A DNA stretch of 63,059 bases, from contig NZ_QKYN01000185.1 in assembly GCF_003258295.1 (NCBI RefSeq), positions 1-63,059 of the forward strand, in the 5' to 3' direction. The notes beneath the pieces were generated by a model. It was not told the origin of the DNA. It ran no database searches and saw nothing but the letters and a program-made list of their open reading frames with translations. This DNA comes from Streptacidiphilus pinicola. Lineage in GTDB: Bacteria > Actinomycetota > Actinomycetes > Streptomycetales > Streptomycetaceae. Of this stretch, positions 26,886-34,099 are shown piece by piece (the stretch's first letter is position 1; each line of letters starts with the position of its first letter). The translations under genes and the position numbers were made by a program.

Positions 26886-27848
26886 ATGAAGAAGGCACTC
26901 ACGTCGGCCCTCGTCGCCGCCTGCGCGACGGTCCTCGCGGCCTGCGGCAGCAGTGGCAGCAGCGGCTCGAACGGGCTGTCGGGCGGCAGCAGCGCCTCCG
27001 CCGGCGGGGGCGCGACCGTCGCCTCCAAGCTCGTCCTCGGCGGCTCGCCGGAGTTCAAGACCCGCACGGACGGCGTGCCCGGCCTCCAGCGCGTCTACGG
27101 CGTGACCTTCGGCTCCTACAAGACGCTCGACGCCGGCGGCCCGTTGACCATCAACGCGCTGAAGAACGGTCAGATCGACGCGGGCGACATCTTCACCACC
27201 GACCCGTCGATCCCCGCGAACGGCTTCGTGGTGCTGCAGGACCCGAAGAACCTCTACGCGGCGCAGAACGTGCTGCCGCTGATCAACAAGGCGAAGGCGA
27301 CCCCGGGCGTCAGCTCCACGCTCAACGCGGTCTCCGCCAAGCTGGACACCAACACCCTGGCCCAGCTGGACGTCCACGTCATCACCGACAAGCAGGACCC
27401 GGACGCGGTCGCCAAGGGCTGGCTCGCCTCGGTCGGTCTCAACAAGACCGGCACGGCGGCCCAGGGCGCCTCGATCAAGATCGGCTCCGCCAACTTCCAG
27501 GAGAGCGTGCTGCTCGCCGAGATCTACGCGGAGGCGCTGCGCGCCCAGGGCGCCAACATCACCACCCGACTGAACATCGGCAGCCGGGAGACCTACATCC
27601 CGGGCCTCAAGGACGGTTCGATCGACCTGATCCCCGAGTACAGCGGCGTGCTGCTGCAGTTCTTCGACCCGAAGGCCACCGCGGTCTCCTCGGCCGACGT
27701 CTACGCGGCGCTGCAGAAGGCCGTTCCGGCGCCGCTCACCGTGCTCGACCAGTCGAGCGCCGAGGACAAGGACGCGATCGTGGTCACCAAGACCACGGCG
27801 GACAAGTACCACCTGACCTCGATCGCCGACCTCGCCAAGAACGGCTGA
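26886..27848 (+). CDS. Circularly permuted osmoprotectant-binding lipoprotein (OpuAC/ProX-type)
   Basis: The product is 320 aa. ATG 26886 opens a lipoprotein signal (lipobox LAAC) and a Ser/Gly linker. Residues ~48-190 (LVLGGSPEFKTRTDGVPGL, later DAGDIFTTDPSI) correspond to the C-terminal half of OpuBC/OpuCC-type binding proteins. Residues ~196-320 (SIKIGSANFQESVLLAEIY, then DGSIDLIPEYSG and IADLAKNG) correspond to the N-terminal half. The native termini are joined through a short TGTAAQGA-type linker. Both lobes are complete, so the fold should be intact. It is the last gene of the transporter operon and ends at a strong terminator. Confidence 0.85.
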   Translation: MKKALTSALVAACATVLAACGSSGSSGSNGLSGGSSASAGGGATVASKLVLGGSPEFKTRTDGVPGLQRVYGVTFGSYKTLDAGGPLTINALKNGQIDAGDIFTTDPSIPANGFVVLQDPKNLYAAQNVLPLINKAKATPGVSSTLNAVSAKLDTNTLAQLDVHVITDKQDPDAVAKGWLASVGLNKTGTAAQGASIKIGSANFQESVLLAEIYAEALRAQGANITTRLNIGSRETYIPGLKDGSIDLIPEYSGVLLQFFDPKATAVSSADVYAALQKAVPAPLTVLDQSSAEDKDAIVVTKTTADKYHLTSIADLAKNG

Positions 27849-27869
27849 CCGCCTTCGCACGCGGCGTGC

Positions 27870-27902
27870 GTCCGGCCCGGCGCGGGGAGCGCCGGGCCGG
27901 AC
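27870..27902. terminator. Bidirectional terminator, binding lipoprotein / SRPBCC gene
   Basis: A perfect 14-bp stem: GTCCGGCCCGGCGC (27870-27883), loop GGGGA, GCGCCGGGCCGGAC (27889-27902), between convergent genes. Confidence 0.85.
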
Positions 27903-27915
27903 GGGTGACGCCCGC

Positions 27916-28407
27916 TCAGTGGAGCGTCGCCAGCAGCGCGTCCAACCGCTCGTAGCCCTCGCGCACGCCGCGGTCCATGCCGCTGGCGAGGATCATGTCG
28001 CGGGCGACGAGGGAGTCGACCAGGGAGAGCACGGTGACGCGGGTGCGTCCGTCGCCGAGGTCCTCGAAGGTGGCGGTGTCGAGGCTGACCCCGTCCGGGA
28101 AGCCCTCGTAGGTGAAGGTCTGCACGAGGCGGGCGTCGGGGCGCACCTCGTGGAAGGAGCCGTAGAAGGCGGCGACCTGCCGGCCGTCCCGGAACTGGCG
28201 GTAGCGGTAGTGCCCGCCGGTGCGCAGCTCCCAGGCGTCGAACTCGGTGGTGAGGTCCTTGGGGCCGAGCCACTGGCCCGCCAGCTCCTGCTCCGTCCAG
28301 GCACGGAAGACCTTGGCGACGGGCGCGTCGAACTCGCGCGTGATGCGGATGGTGGGCAGTTGGGGGTCGGCCTCGATGGCGGTCTCGTGGACCGGTCGGG
28401 TGGTCAT
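27916..28407 (-). CDS. SRPBCC (AHSA1-like) protein
   Basis: The product is 163 aa with the START/SRPBCC helix-grip fold of AHSA1-type proteins (TREFDAPVAKVFRAWTEQE, later QTFTYEGFPDGVSLDTATFE). Members bind hydrophobic ligands, and many are co-transcribed with an ArsR regulator, as here: the start overlaps the ArsR stop by four bases. Ligand and reaction are unknown. Confidence 0.85.
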   Translation of the reverse strand: MTTRPVHETAIEADPQLPTIRITREFDAPVAKVFRAWTEQELAGQWLGPKDLTTEFDAWELRTGGHYRYRQFRDGRQVAAFYGSFHEVRPDARLVQTFTYEGFPDGVSLDTATFEDLGDGRTRVTVLSLVDSLVARDMILASGMDRGVREGYERLDALLATLH

Positions 28408-28778
28408 GGCGATGCAACTCCTTCGTGCTGCGGGTCTTCGTCTTCCGTCGATTCGTCCTCGTCCATCGACGCCAGCACGGCGTCCAGGCGGCGGAACCGC
28501 TCCTCGGCGGTGCGCCGGTAGCGGTCCACCCAGGCGGTCATCTCGTCGAGCACGGCCGTCTCCAGATGACAGGGGCGGCGCTGCGCCTCGCGGCTCCGGC
28601 TGATCAGCCCGGCCTCCTCCAGCACCTTGAGGTGCTTGGAGACCGCCTGGAGCGACATCGCGAACGGCTCGGCCAGCTGGCCCGGCGTGGCGTCCCCGAG
28701 CGACAGCCGGGCGACGATGTCCCGCCTGGTCGGATCGGCGAGCGCGGTGAACGCCCGGGAGAGCTGGTCCTCGGCCAC
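28404..28778 (-). CDS. ArsR-family winged-helix repressor
   Basis: The product is 124 aa. The GTG at 28778 is chosen because GGAGG lies five bases upstream. The core FTALADPTRRDIVARLSLGD and recognition helix MSLQAVSKHLKVLEEAGL are typical of non-metal ArsR repressors paired with SRPBCC proteins. No cysteine metal-site motif is visible. It probably represses its own operon at the paired CAACC-N4-GGTTG boxes just upstream. Confidence 0.87.
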   Translation of the reverse strand: MAEDQLSRAFTALADPTRRDIVARLSLGDATPGQLAEPFAMSLQAVSKHLKVLEEAGLISRSREAQRRPCHLETAVLDEMTAWVDRYRRTAEERFRRLDAVLASMDEDESTEDEDPQHEGVASP

Positions 28779-28787
28779 GGTGTCCTC

Positions 28788-28870
28788 CGACGGCTTTCTC
28801 AACCGATTGGTTGACAACAACGCTACACCGATCCCCGATGTTGTCAACCGCCAGGTTGAGAAAGCCGTCG
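28788..28870. promoter_or_regulatory. Long inverted duplication carrying two ArsR-type operator boxes
   Basis: Two 32-nt arms (28788-28819 and 28839-28870) are inverted copies differing only at four central bases, separated by 19 bp. Each arm contains CAACC-N4-GGTTG (28800-28813 and 28845-28858). One box lies just upstream of the arsR ribosome-binding site, so autoregulation is likely. The arms are longer than an operator needs, which suggests an inverted duplication. Confidence 0.6.
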
Positions 28871-29013
28871 AGGTTCAGCCGTCGCGCGGGGCTCCGCAGC
28901 ACCGGCAGCAGCAGGCGCAGGGTGAGGATCGAGGCGGTCACCAGCAGGCAGTACCCGAAGAACTGGTAGAGCAGGACCGCCGCCGTGGCTCTGACCTGCA
29001 TCTGACGACTCAT
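28870..29013 (-). pseudogene. Possible fragment of a small membrane protein
   Basis: From ATG 29013 about 48 codons read as a basic N-terminus and a strong hydrophobic stretch (AAVLLYQFFGYCLLVTASIL). The frame then runs into the ArsR operator without a natural stop. A related start (MLYQFFGNWLMLA, then stop) occurs on the same strand at 33974-34046. The two may be halves of one gene split by the accessory segment between them. No ribosome-binding site is seen. Confidence 0.3.
28954..28973. repeat. Left copy of 20-bp direct repeat bounding the accessory segment
   Basis: CCCGAAGAACTGGTAGAGCA, identical to 33980-33999 and followed by an imperfect extension (28 of 31 bases match overall). The 5.03 kb between the copies differ in gene content from the flanks, as expected of an integrated element or its remnant. 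Confidence 0.55.
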
Positions 29014-29143
29014 CTCAGGCCTCAAAACCGGTCCTGGGGAGTCTCAGCGCCTCGCGACATCACAGGCTAGGCGGAACGCCCCGAAGCCACGCATCCATGG
29101 CAGCCATGCCCTTGCGGCGTGCACGAGCGAAAGATCCTCGCCC

Positions 29144-29377
29144 GCGAGGGCTTTCATCGGGGTGCCGTACTCCGCAGCCGACTATCTGGCCTTGGCCTTG
29201 TGGCACTTCCGGCTGCGGATCCCGTGGGCACGGAAGGTCATGGCGTCCCGGGCCAGCATGATCTGCAGCGAACTCTGCGACTTCGCCTACGAGGCCGCGG
29301 GCGTCCACCTGTTCACCGACGGCCGCGCACCGGGCGACGTCACACCAGCGGACCTCGCCGCGCTCATTGGCGCGTAA
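29144..29377 (+). pseudogene. C-terminal fragment of a papain-like (NlpC/P60 or YiiX-type) protein
   Basis: About 78 codons read FIGVPYSAADYLALALW, then SRASMICSELCDFAYEAAGV and GDVTPADLAALI. This is the usual C-terminal pattern of short phage or integrative-element NlpC/P60/YiiX-like amidases (the ICSEL-type block and the VTPxDL tail). The N-terminal half with the catalytic cysteine region is absent; the homology begins near the left repeat. A GTG at 29162 could start a peptide, but function is unlikely. Confidence 0.5.
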
Positions 29378-29540
29378 CGCGTAGTGTGGTGATCGCGGCG
29401 GCGTGTGCTTCGGTCTACTGCCGCCGTGAGCGTTCGGCCTGGTCTGCTTCGGCAGGCCGGGCCGTTCTGCTGTTCAAGGAACAAGCAGCCCCATCGCGCC
29501 GCTAACCTCAGAGCACACTTCGTGCATCTCTGGGGGATAC

Positions 29541-30125
29541 GTGTCTCTCGGCCTAACACTCGCCGCTGACTGGGGCAGCGGCCCAGATCAGACGACGCTC
29601 CTGGCGGCCATCGTTAGCACGGTCGCCACAGTCGGCGGTGCCGCGGGAACCACACGGTTGCGCTCAATACCGATGACGCAGACTCAACGCTCCAGATGAC
29701 GCGCCTCACCATGCTGGTTGCGTCGATCCTCGCAATGCTCGCCTTCGTTGGCGGCTTCGTGACGCTGCTCCTCGGCTACGACCAGAGCGTCGCGGTCCCC
29801 GTCACGCTCGCCGGCGGCACCGTGTCCGGGTGACCTACTGGGTCAGCAACACCGCAGCCCGAACCCGCGCCCACGTTGCCGCACTGGACTCGCGCGAGAT
29901 GCAGGAACGCCGCGAGATCCGGGCGCGGCGAGATGCCCTGGAGGCCATTCGCCTGAGGACGACGGCGAGGCTAAGGATGAGGCTTTGGCTGACTACGCTC
30001 GTACCACACTGAAGTTGGCGCACAAGCCACTACCCGACGGCCCGTACCGCAAGCAGATCGACATCCCAGTTCAAGAGCCGCCGTCGGCGATCGAGTCGGG
30101 CGACAAGGAAGCAGCCGAGCCCTAG
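29541..30125 (+). pseudogene. Membrane-anchored coiled-coil protein broken by three -1 frameshifts
   Basis: A GTG at 29541 after GGGGGA opens MSLGLTLAADWGSGPDQTTL. Coding character then passes to a second frame near 29645 (NTDDADSTLQMTRLTMLVAS), to a third near 29830 (TYWVSNTAARTRAHVAALDS), and back to the first near 29952 (DDGEAKDEALADYARTTLKL, ending EAAEP at 30125). Each step equals one missing base. Rejoined, it would be a ~190-aa protein with two or three membrane helices and a charged tail. Read literally, it is a chain of tiny ORFs (52, 45 and 60 aa) overlapping by four bases. No family recognised. Confidence 0.55.
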
Positions 30126-30137
30126 CCTTGCGCGCCA

Positions 30138-30169
30138 AGCCCCGCCCCTGCTTTGGCAGGAGCGGGGCT
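30138..30169 (+). terminator. Rho-independent-like terminator
   Basis: AGCCCCGC (30138-30145) pairs with GCGGGGCT (30162-30169), with an inner CCTG/CAGG stem, followed by CTCTTTGCG. It follows the frameshifted gene by 12 bases, which supports 30125 as that gene's real end. Confidence 0.7.
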
Positions 30170-30246
30170 CTCTTTGCGTTCCCGGACGGGTTGTCAGTGG
30201 CAAGTGAGACGCTGCGAGATACCCCAAAGGAGAGGAGGTACAGGGG

Positions 30247-30401
30247 ATGAGCAAGATGGAGAAGCGCCTCGCGGTCTGGGCTGCGACGCAGGCGCTCGAC
30301 AAGGCGATCAACCGGGAGGCCCAGCGTGAAGGCTGGGGCTGGCTGCAGATCGAGCTGCTGAAGCTCGGTGCTGCGTGGCTGGTCGCGGGATGCTGTAGTA
30401 G
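30247..30401 (+). CDS. Small protein of unknown function, probably frameshifted at its end
   Basis: ATG 30247 has a strong upstream GGAGAGGAGGT. It reads MSKMEKRLAVWAATQALDKA, then a Trp-rich amphipathic stretch. As given, the frame runs on to 30576 through a hairpin and an opposing gene. One missing base near 30387 would instead end it as LVAGML at tandem TAG codons (30396-30401), right before the 30407 terminator. About 50 aa; no homology recognised. Confidence 0.45.
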
Positions 30402-30406
30402 CAGTT

Positions 30407-30439
30407 CCGCCCGGCCACGCGCTCATCGCGGCCGGGCGG
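30407..30439. terminator. Bidirectional hairpin between convergent small genes
   Basis: CCGCCCGGCC (30407-30416) and GGCCGGGCGG (30430-30439) form a perfect 10-bp stem with a 13-nt loop, flanked by TT on each strand. Confidence 0.7.
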
Positions 30440-30460
30440 TTCGCCGTGTTCAGTATGCCG

Positions 30461-30661
30461 TCAGGCGGCGAGTCTCGGAGGTTCGGGCTCATCCGCGCGC
30501 TGCTCGTCTCGGTGCTTCACCGCGGCGAAGTAGTCCCGGACGAGCTGCTCGTACTCCGGGCGTACCGCCGGGGTGATTCGGCCGCCGGGAAGCGACTCGA
30601 TGAAGCGACGGATCGCGGAGTTGGCCTGGGCTATCGGGTCGTTCTGGTGCAGGTAGGCCAC
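30461..30661 (-). CDS. Small hypothetical protein
   Basis: The product is 66 aa (MAYLHQNDPIAQANSAIRRF start, RPEYEQLVRDYFAAVKHRDE near the end). It is charged and helical-looking, without cysteines or a signal peptide. It ends just after a convergent terminator and lies 9 bp downstream of the next minus-strand gene, so the two are likely co-transcribed. Function unknown. Confidence 0.5.
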   Translation of the reverse strand: MAYLHQNDPIAQANSAIRRFIESLPGGRITPAVRPEYEQLVRDYFAAVKHRDEQRADEPEPPRLAA

Positions 30662-30670
30662 ACGATCATT

Positions 30671-30925
30671 CTAGTAGTTGTCGCCCTCACGCTTCGCCGC
30701 CTCGCGAGCCCTGTGCAGCTCGACGACCAGCTCTGTGGCCACGTCCTGCAACCTGGCGAGTTCGGCCCGCTCGTCGTCCGTCCACGCTCGAGCCCGGGCG
30801 AGAATCGTGGCGTCGTCCGTGCCGGGCATCTCCTGCCGGTACTTCTCGGTGATGCTCGCGGAGTACGCCTCAGTGGCGGCCTGGGCTTCCTTGAACTGAA
30901 CTTCGAGGTCTTGAATCGTTGGCAC
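30671..30925 (-). CDS. Small helical hypothetical protein
   Basis: The product is 84 aa from GTG 30925. The whole protein is helical and highly charged, with coiled-coil character (TIQDLEVQFKEAQAATEAYS, later DDERAELARLQDVATELVVE). A longer frame upstream overlaps the divergent HAD gene and is rejected. No convincing ribosome-binding site, so the message may be leaderless. Function unknown. Confidence 0.5.
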   Translation of the reverse strand: MPTIQDLEVQFKEAQAATEAYSASITEKYRQEMPGTDDATILARARAWTDDERAELARLQDVATELVVELHRAREAAKREGDNY

Positions 30926-30974
30926 GGGCAGATCGTAGAACGCGGGTACGACAGCGACCGGTAGGCTCCGCGGT

Positions 30975-31616
30975 ATGCCTCCCATCAGCGCGGTCGTGTT
31001 CGACGTCGGCGAGACCATCACCTCCGACCGGCGCTTCTGGGCTGACTGGGCCGATTGGCTCGAGGTCCCCCACCACACCCTCTCCGCGCTCGTCGGCGCC
31101 GTCGTCGCCCAGGGCCGCGACAATGCCGACGCGCTCCGCTTGATCAAGCCGGACCTGGATCTGTGGGCCGAGTACGAGAAGCGCGAGAAGTGGGGCCGCG
31201 GCGAGTACCTCGACGAGTCGGACCTCTACCCGGACGTCCGCACGGGCCTGCAGGCGCTGCGAGACGCCGGCCTCAAGGTGTACGTCGCCGGCAACCAGAC
31301 CGCCCGCGTTGCCGGCCTCCTGCGAACCCTGGAGCTGCCCGTCGACGGCATCGGGACGTCCGGCGAGTGGGGCGCCGCGAAACCGCACCGCGGGTTCTTC
31401 GACTGCGTCCTGAAGTGGACTGGCCTGCCCGCCGAGCAGATCCTCTATGTCGGCGACCACCCCGCCAACGACATCGCCCCCGCCCAAGCCGCCGGCCTGA
31501 AGGTCTGCCACATCCGCCGCGGCCCCTGGGGCTACCTGTGGGCCGACCAGCCCGAGGCCGCCGCCGCGGACTACCGCATCAACAACATCCAAGAGCTCCC
31601 GGCGTTGCTGGCCTGA
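30975..31616 (+). CDS. HAD-superfamily hydrolase
   Basis: The product is 213 aa. Motif I is VVFDVGETIT: nucleophile Asp10 is present, but the +2 position is Gly rather than the Asp usual in HAD phosphatases, a variant seen in some HAD subgroups. Motif III lysine lies in GAAKPHRGFF and the motif IV acidic pair in YVGDHPANDI. A cap domain of about 80 residues lies between motifs I and II. Probably a small-molecule phosphatase, or a dehalogenase-like hydrolase given the variant motif. It precedes an XRE regulator. Confidence 0.82.
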   Translation: MPPISAVVFDVGETITSDRRFWADWADWLEVPHHTLSALVGAVVAQGRDNADALRLIKPDLDLWAEYEKREKWGRGEYLDESDLYPDVRTGLQALRDAGLKVYVAGNQTARVAGLLRTLELPVDGIGTSGEWGAAKPHRGFFDCVLKWTGLPAEQILYVGDHPANDIAPAQAAGLKVCHIRRGPWGYLWADQPEAAAADYRINNIQELPALLA

Positions 31617-31721
31617 CAGCAGTCGCGCCCAGCCCCTGGAGGACAGGCTGGGCGCTTCACCTGCACAGCAATCAAGTGCACCGGTACCGTTCCAGATGGT
31701 GAGTCAGGAACGGAGTCCAGC

Positions 31722-32897
31722 ATGCCACCGCGCAACCCGGACACGGTAGGGGCGCGTATCGCCGCCGCCCGCCGCCTCAAGCGCCTCGACCAAGCCCAGC
31801 TTGCGGCAGCCGCCCACGTGTCGACCAGCACCATCAAGAAGATCGAGCAGGGCAGTCGCCAGCCCGGCGACCTCGTCCTTGAGGCGATCGCTGACGCGCT
31901 CGACGTCGACCCTGAGCAGCTCCTCGGGAACGGCAGCCTGACCAGCAGCCGTGTCCATGCGACGATCCCCGCGCTGCGGGCCGCGATCGACGCCTATGAC
32001 CTTCCTGACGACGGCCCGGTCCGGTCGCTGCGGGAGCTTCGCGACGCCGCTGCAGGCCTGGAGCAGCAGCGACTCGACTCCCAGTACGCGCAGCTCACCC
32101 GCACCCTCGCGGAGCTGTCCCGCGCCGTCCACACCCTCCAGGGCCTGGAGCGCCAGCAGGCCGCGGCGCTCCTCGCCTCCGCGTACCGCTCCGCCGCCGA
32201 CGCCGTCGTCTACAAGTTCAGGTACCACGACCTTTCTGTGCGCCTCATCGAACTCATGCGTTGGGCTGCCCGCCTCGCCGAGGACCCGGCGCTCGACGCC
32301 ACCGCAGCGTACGTGCGCATGGAGACGTTCTTCGCCGCTGGCCAGCCCCAGAGCCTCGCCACCGGGCTGCGGACGCTGGAGGCCGCAATCGACGCCGCCC
32401 CCGCAGACGCGACCCGCCAGGTCACGGCCGCGGTCGGAGCCCTGCACATGCGCGCCGCCGTCGCAGCCGGCCGCGTCCGTGACGACGACCGCGCCCGCAC
32501 CCACCTCGCCGGCGCGACGCGCTGCGCCGAGGCGGTCCCCGAGGGCGTGTACGCCGGGACGGCGTTCGGCGCGGACAGCTTCCACGTCCATCAGGTCGCC
32601 GTCGCCGTCGAGCTCGGCGACGCCACCACCGTCCTGAACGCCGCCAGGACCTGGAAGCCCCCCTTTCGACTCCCGGCGGAACGCCGCTCGCACTTCTACA
32701 TCGACATCGCCCGCGCCCAGCTGTGGCAGAACCTGCAAGACGACGCCTTCGAGTCGCTGCAGGTGGCCCGCCGAATCGCGCCGCAGCACGTCCGCGAGCA
32801 CGGCCTGGTGCATCAGACCCTGAAGTCGCTGCTCCGCACCAAGCGCTCGGGCCGCGACTCGCTGATCGGGTTCGCGGAGTGGGCCCACGTCGTCTGA
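31722..32897 (+). CDS. XRE-type regulator with TPR-like C-terminal domain
   Basis: The product is 391 aa. An N-terminal Cro/CI helix-turn-helix (residues ~10-65, QLAAAAHVSTSTIKKIEQGS) is followed by a ~300-residue alpha-helical domain with TPR-like repeats. This layout is frequent among Streptomyces accessory-island and signalling regulators, where the C-terminal part may bind a peptide or small ligand. The likely targets are the three small downstream genes, which start 94 bp later after a hairpin. Confidence 0.8.
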   Translation: MPPRNPDTVGARIAAARRLKRLDQAQLAAAAHVSTSTIKKIEQGSRQPGDLVLEAIADALDVDPEQLLGNGSLTSSRVHATIPALRAAIDAYDLPDDGPVRSLRELRDAAAGLEQQRLDSQYAQLTRTLAELSRAVHTLQGLERQQAAALLASAYRSAADAVVYKFRYHDLSVRLIELMRWAARLAEDPALDATAAYVRMETFFAAGQPQSLATGLRTLEAAIDAAPADATRQVTAAVGALHMRAAVAAGRVRDDDRARTHLAGATRCAEAVPEGVYAGTAFGADSFHVHQVAVAVELGDATTVLNAARTWKPPFRLPAERRSHFYIDIARAQLWQNLQDDAFESLQVARRIAPQHVREHGLVHQTLKSLLRTKRSGRDSLIGFAEWAHVV

Positions 32898-32900
32898 TCC

Positions 32901-32921
32901 AGGGACACAAGGTGTGTCCCT
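32901..32921. terminator. Hairpin after the XRE gene
   Basis: AGGGACACA-AGG-TGTGTCCCT is a perfect 9-bp stem four bases after the XRE stop. It could terminate that transcript or act as an operator for the following small genes. Confidence 0.5.
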
Positions 32922-32990
32922 AGGTGCCCTTGCAGGTCGCCAGCATAAGTGGTGTCAGAGATCGCTCACCGAGAGCGGAGGACACCACCC

Positions 32991-33200
32991 ATGGCGTACG
33001 TACTCGAGCGACGCCTGCCGCTGCCCGAGCAGGTGAGCATCGCCCGCCTACACGGTGAGGCGTGTATCGGCTGCGGCCGGACCGCCGCGAAAGACCGCCC
33101 CCTCGCGTTGGCCGGGACCATAGCCGTCCCCGACGCCGAGGGAATCGAGCGGCCCTGGCAGGTGGTCACGTGCCCCGACTGCACCCTGCGGGAGACGTGA
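32991..33200 (+). CDS. Small zinc-ribbon-like protein 1
   Basis: The product is 69 aa from ATG 32991 (CGGAG upstream). Two cysteine knuckles, EACIGCGRTAAKD and TCPDCTLRET, suggest one structural zinc. Such proteins are common companions of XRE regulators in streptomycete accessory DNA, without a known function. It shares one base with the next gene (TGATG), indicating translational coupling. Confidence 0.65.
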   Translation: MAYVLERRLPLPEQVSIARLHGEACIGCGRTAAKDRPLALAGTIAVPDAEGIERPWQVVTCPDCTLRET

Positions 33201-33430
33201 TGGCCACCCTGCACCCCACCCTCGTCGACTGGGAGCCCCCATCGGGTCCACCCGAGCGGATCGAGGTCAGCGGCGAGCAGCTCTACGGACGCGTCTGCGT
33301 CCGCTGCGGCAGCCACCTCGACGGCCTCATGGACTGCGGCTACGTCTACACGGCCACCAGCTCCGGCGACCGGCTGCCCTGGCCCGTGAAGGCGTGCCCG
33401 CATCACGCCGGACAGGAGGCCGCCGCATGA
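33200..33430 (+). CDS. Small zinc-ribbon-like protein 2
   Basis: The product is 76 aa. Cysteine/histidine ligands lie in RVCVRCGSHLDGLMDCGYVY and KACPHHAG. Coupled to the genes on both sides by TGATG and ATGA overlaps, so the three form one operon. Function unknown; a DNA- or protein-binding adaptor is a guess. Confidence 0.6.
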   Translation: MATLHPTLVDWEPPSGPPERIEVSGEQLYGRVCVRCGSHLDGLMDCGYVYTATSSGDRLPWPVKACPHHAGQEAAA

Positions 33431-33755
33431 GCGCCATTCAGGAGCCGACGCCCGTCCTGAAGCCAACGGACGCCGGGGACCGCGCGCAGTGGCTGACGCT
33501 CCGCCGCGCGGCCCGCCTGGGGCACCTGCAACCCGAAGGCTTCAAGCTCGTCGACCGAATCCACGACCGGCACCCGGCATGGCGTCAGGAGTGGGACACC
33601 GGATCTGCCCCGGCACGTTCACGCAGAGCGCCGGGGAGATGGAGCACAGCCGGCACCTCACCTGTCACTGCGACTGCCACCGGCCTGGGACAACGCTCCA
33701 CCGGCTCGTGCGCGAGCGTGGGCGGCGGTCCGGTGCGCCGGTTGGTCGTTTGTGA
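33427..33755 (+). pseudogene. Small Cys/His-rich protein gene with a probable -1 frameshift
   Basis: ATG 33427 (ATGA overlap with the previous gene) reads MSAIQEPTPVLKPTDAGDRA, then LRRAARLGHLQPEGFKLVDR up to EWDT near 33600. Coding character then continues in the -1 frame as ICPGTFTQSAGEMEHSRHLT and CHCDCHRPG to a stop at 33755. Without the shift the first frame becomes Arg/Ser-rich nonsense running to 34002. One missing base near 33600 would restore a ~109-aa protein with a Cys-His cluster. Confidence 0.5.
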
Positions 33756-34099
33756 AGTATGCGGCACCGGATCTTCAAGGCTCGTATGTCGTTCCTGTGA
33801 TGTGTGTAGGTGCAACATACTGGGCGTTGCGGAACGCTACTTGCCAGTTACGTTACGAGTCCTTACCAGGAGAAGGGGCACACAAGCCCATGCTTCACGA
33901 CGCTCAAATACGCCGTGCAGTACAGGCCAAGTTCTTCAAGGGAGAAGCACCCCCTGTCCTAGGCCAGCATCAACCAGTTCCCGAAGAACTGGTAGAGCAT
34001 GACCACCGCGGACAGGCGTGGACCGTCCGCCATGCCGAGCAGCCGGACCACCACTAAGCCGCGGGCGCACCCGCGAACGGACGGGTGACCCCCGCGGGT
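33756..34099. other. AT-richer gene-poor stretch at the right edge of the accessory segment
   Basis: 33756-33960 is clearly less GC-rich than the surroundings, with motifs such as TTGCCAGTTACGTTACGAG. A short ORF from an ATG near 33890 after AGGAGAAGGGG reads MLHDAQIRRAVQAKFFKGEA, but no family was recognised. The right copy of the 20-bp repeat lies at 33980-33999. CCGCGGG (34059-34065) and CCCGCGG (34091-34097) may form a terminator for the minus-strand marR gene. Confidence 0.45.
33980..33999. repeat. Right copy of 20-bp direct repeat
   Basis: CCCGAAGAACTGGTAGAGCA, the same orientation as 28954-28973 and 5,026 bp from it. On the minus strand both copies encode LYQFFG after hydrophobic residues, so homology of a coding segment is an alternative to an attachment core. 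Confidence 0.55.

Noticed and set aside
28954-28980. CTGGTAGAGCA resembles the D-arm of a tRNA, as does its copy at 33990
   Set aside because: No acceptor stem, anticodon arm or T-arm can be drawn around either copy; the sequence also encodes LYQFFG on the minus strand.
30247-30576. Full 109-codon reading of the small gene at 30247
   Set aside because: The 3' half runs through a perfect hairpin and opposite the minus-strand gene, and becomes Arg/Ser/Pro-rich, so only the first ~50 codons are kept.
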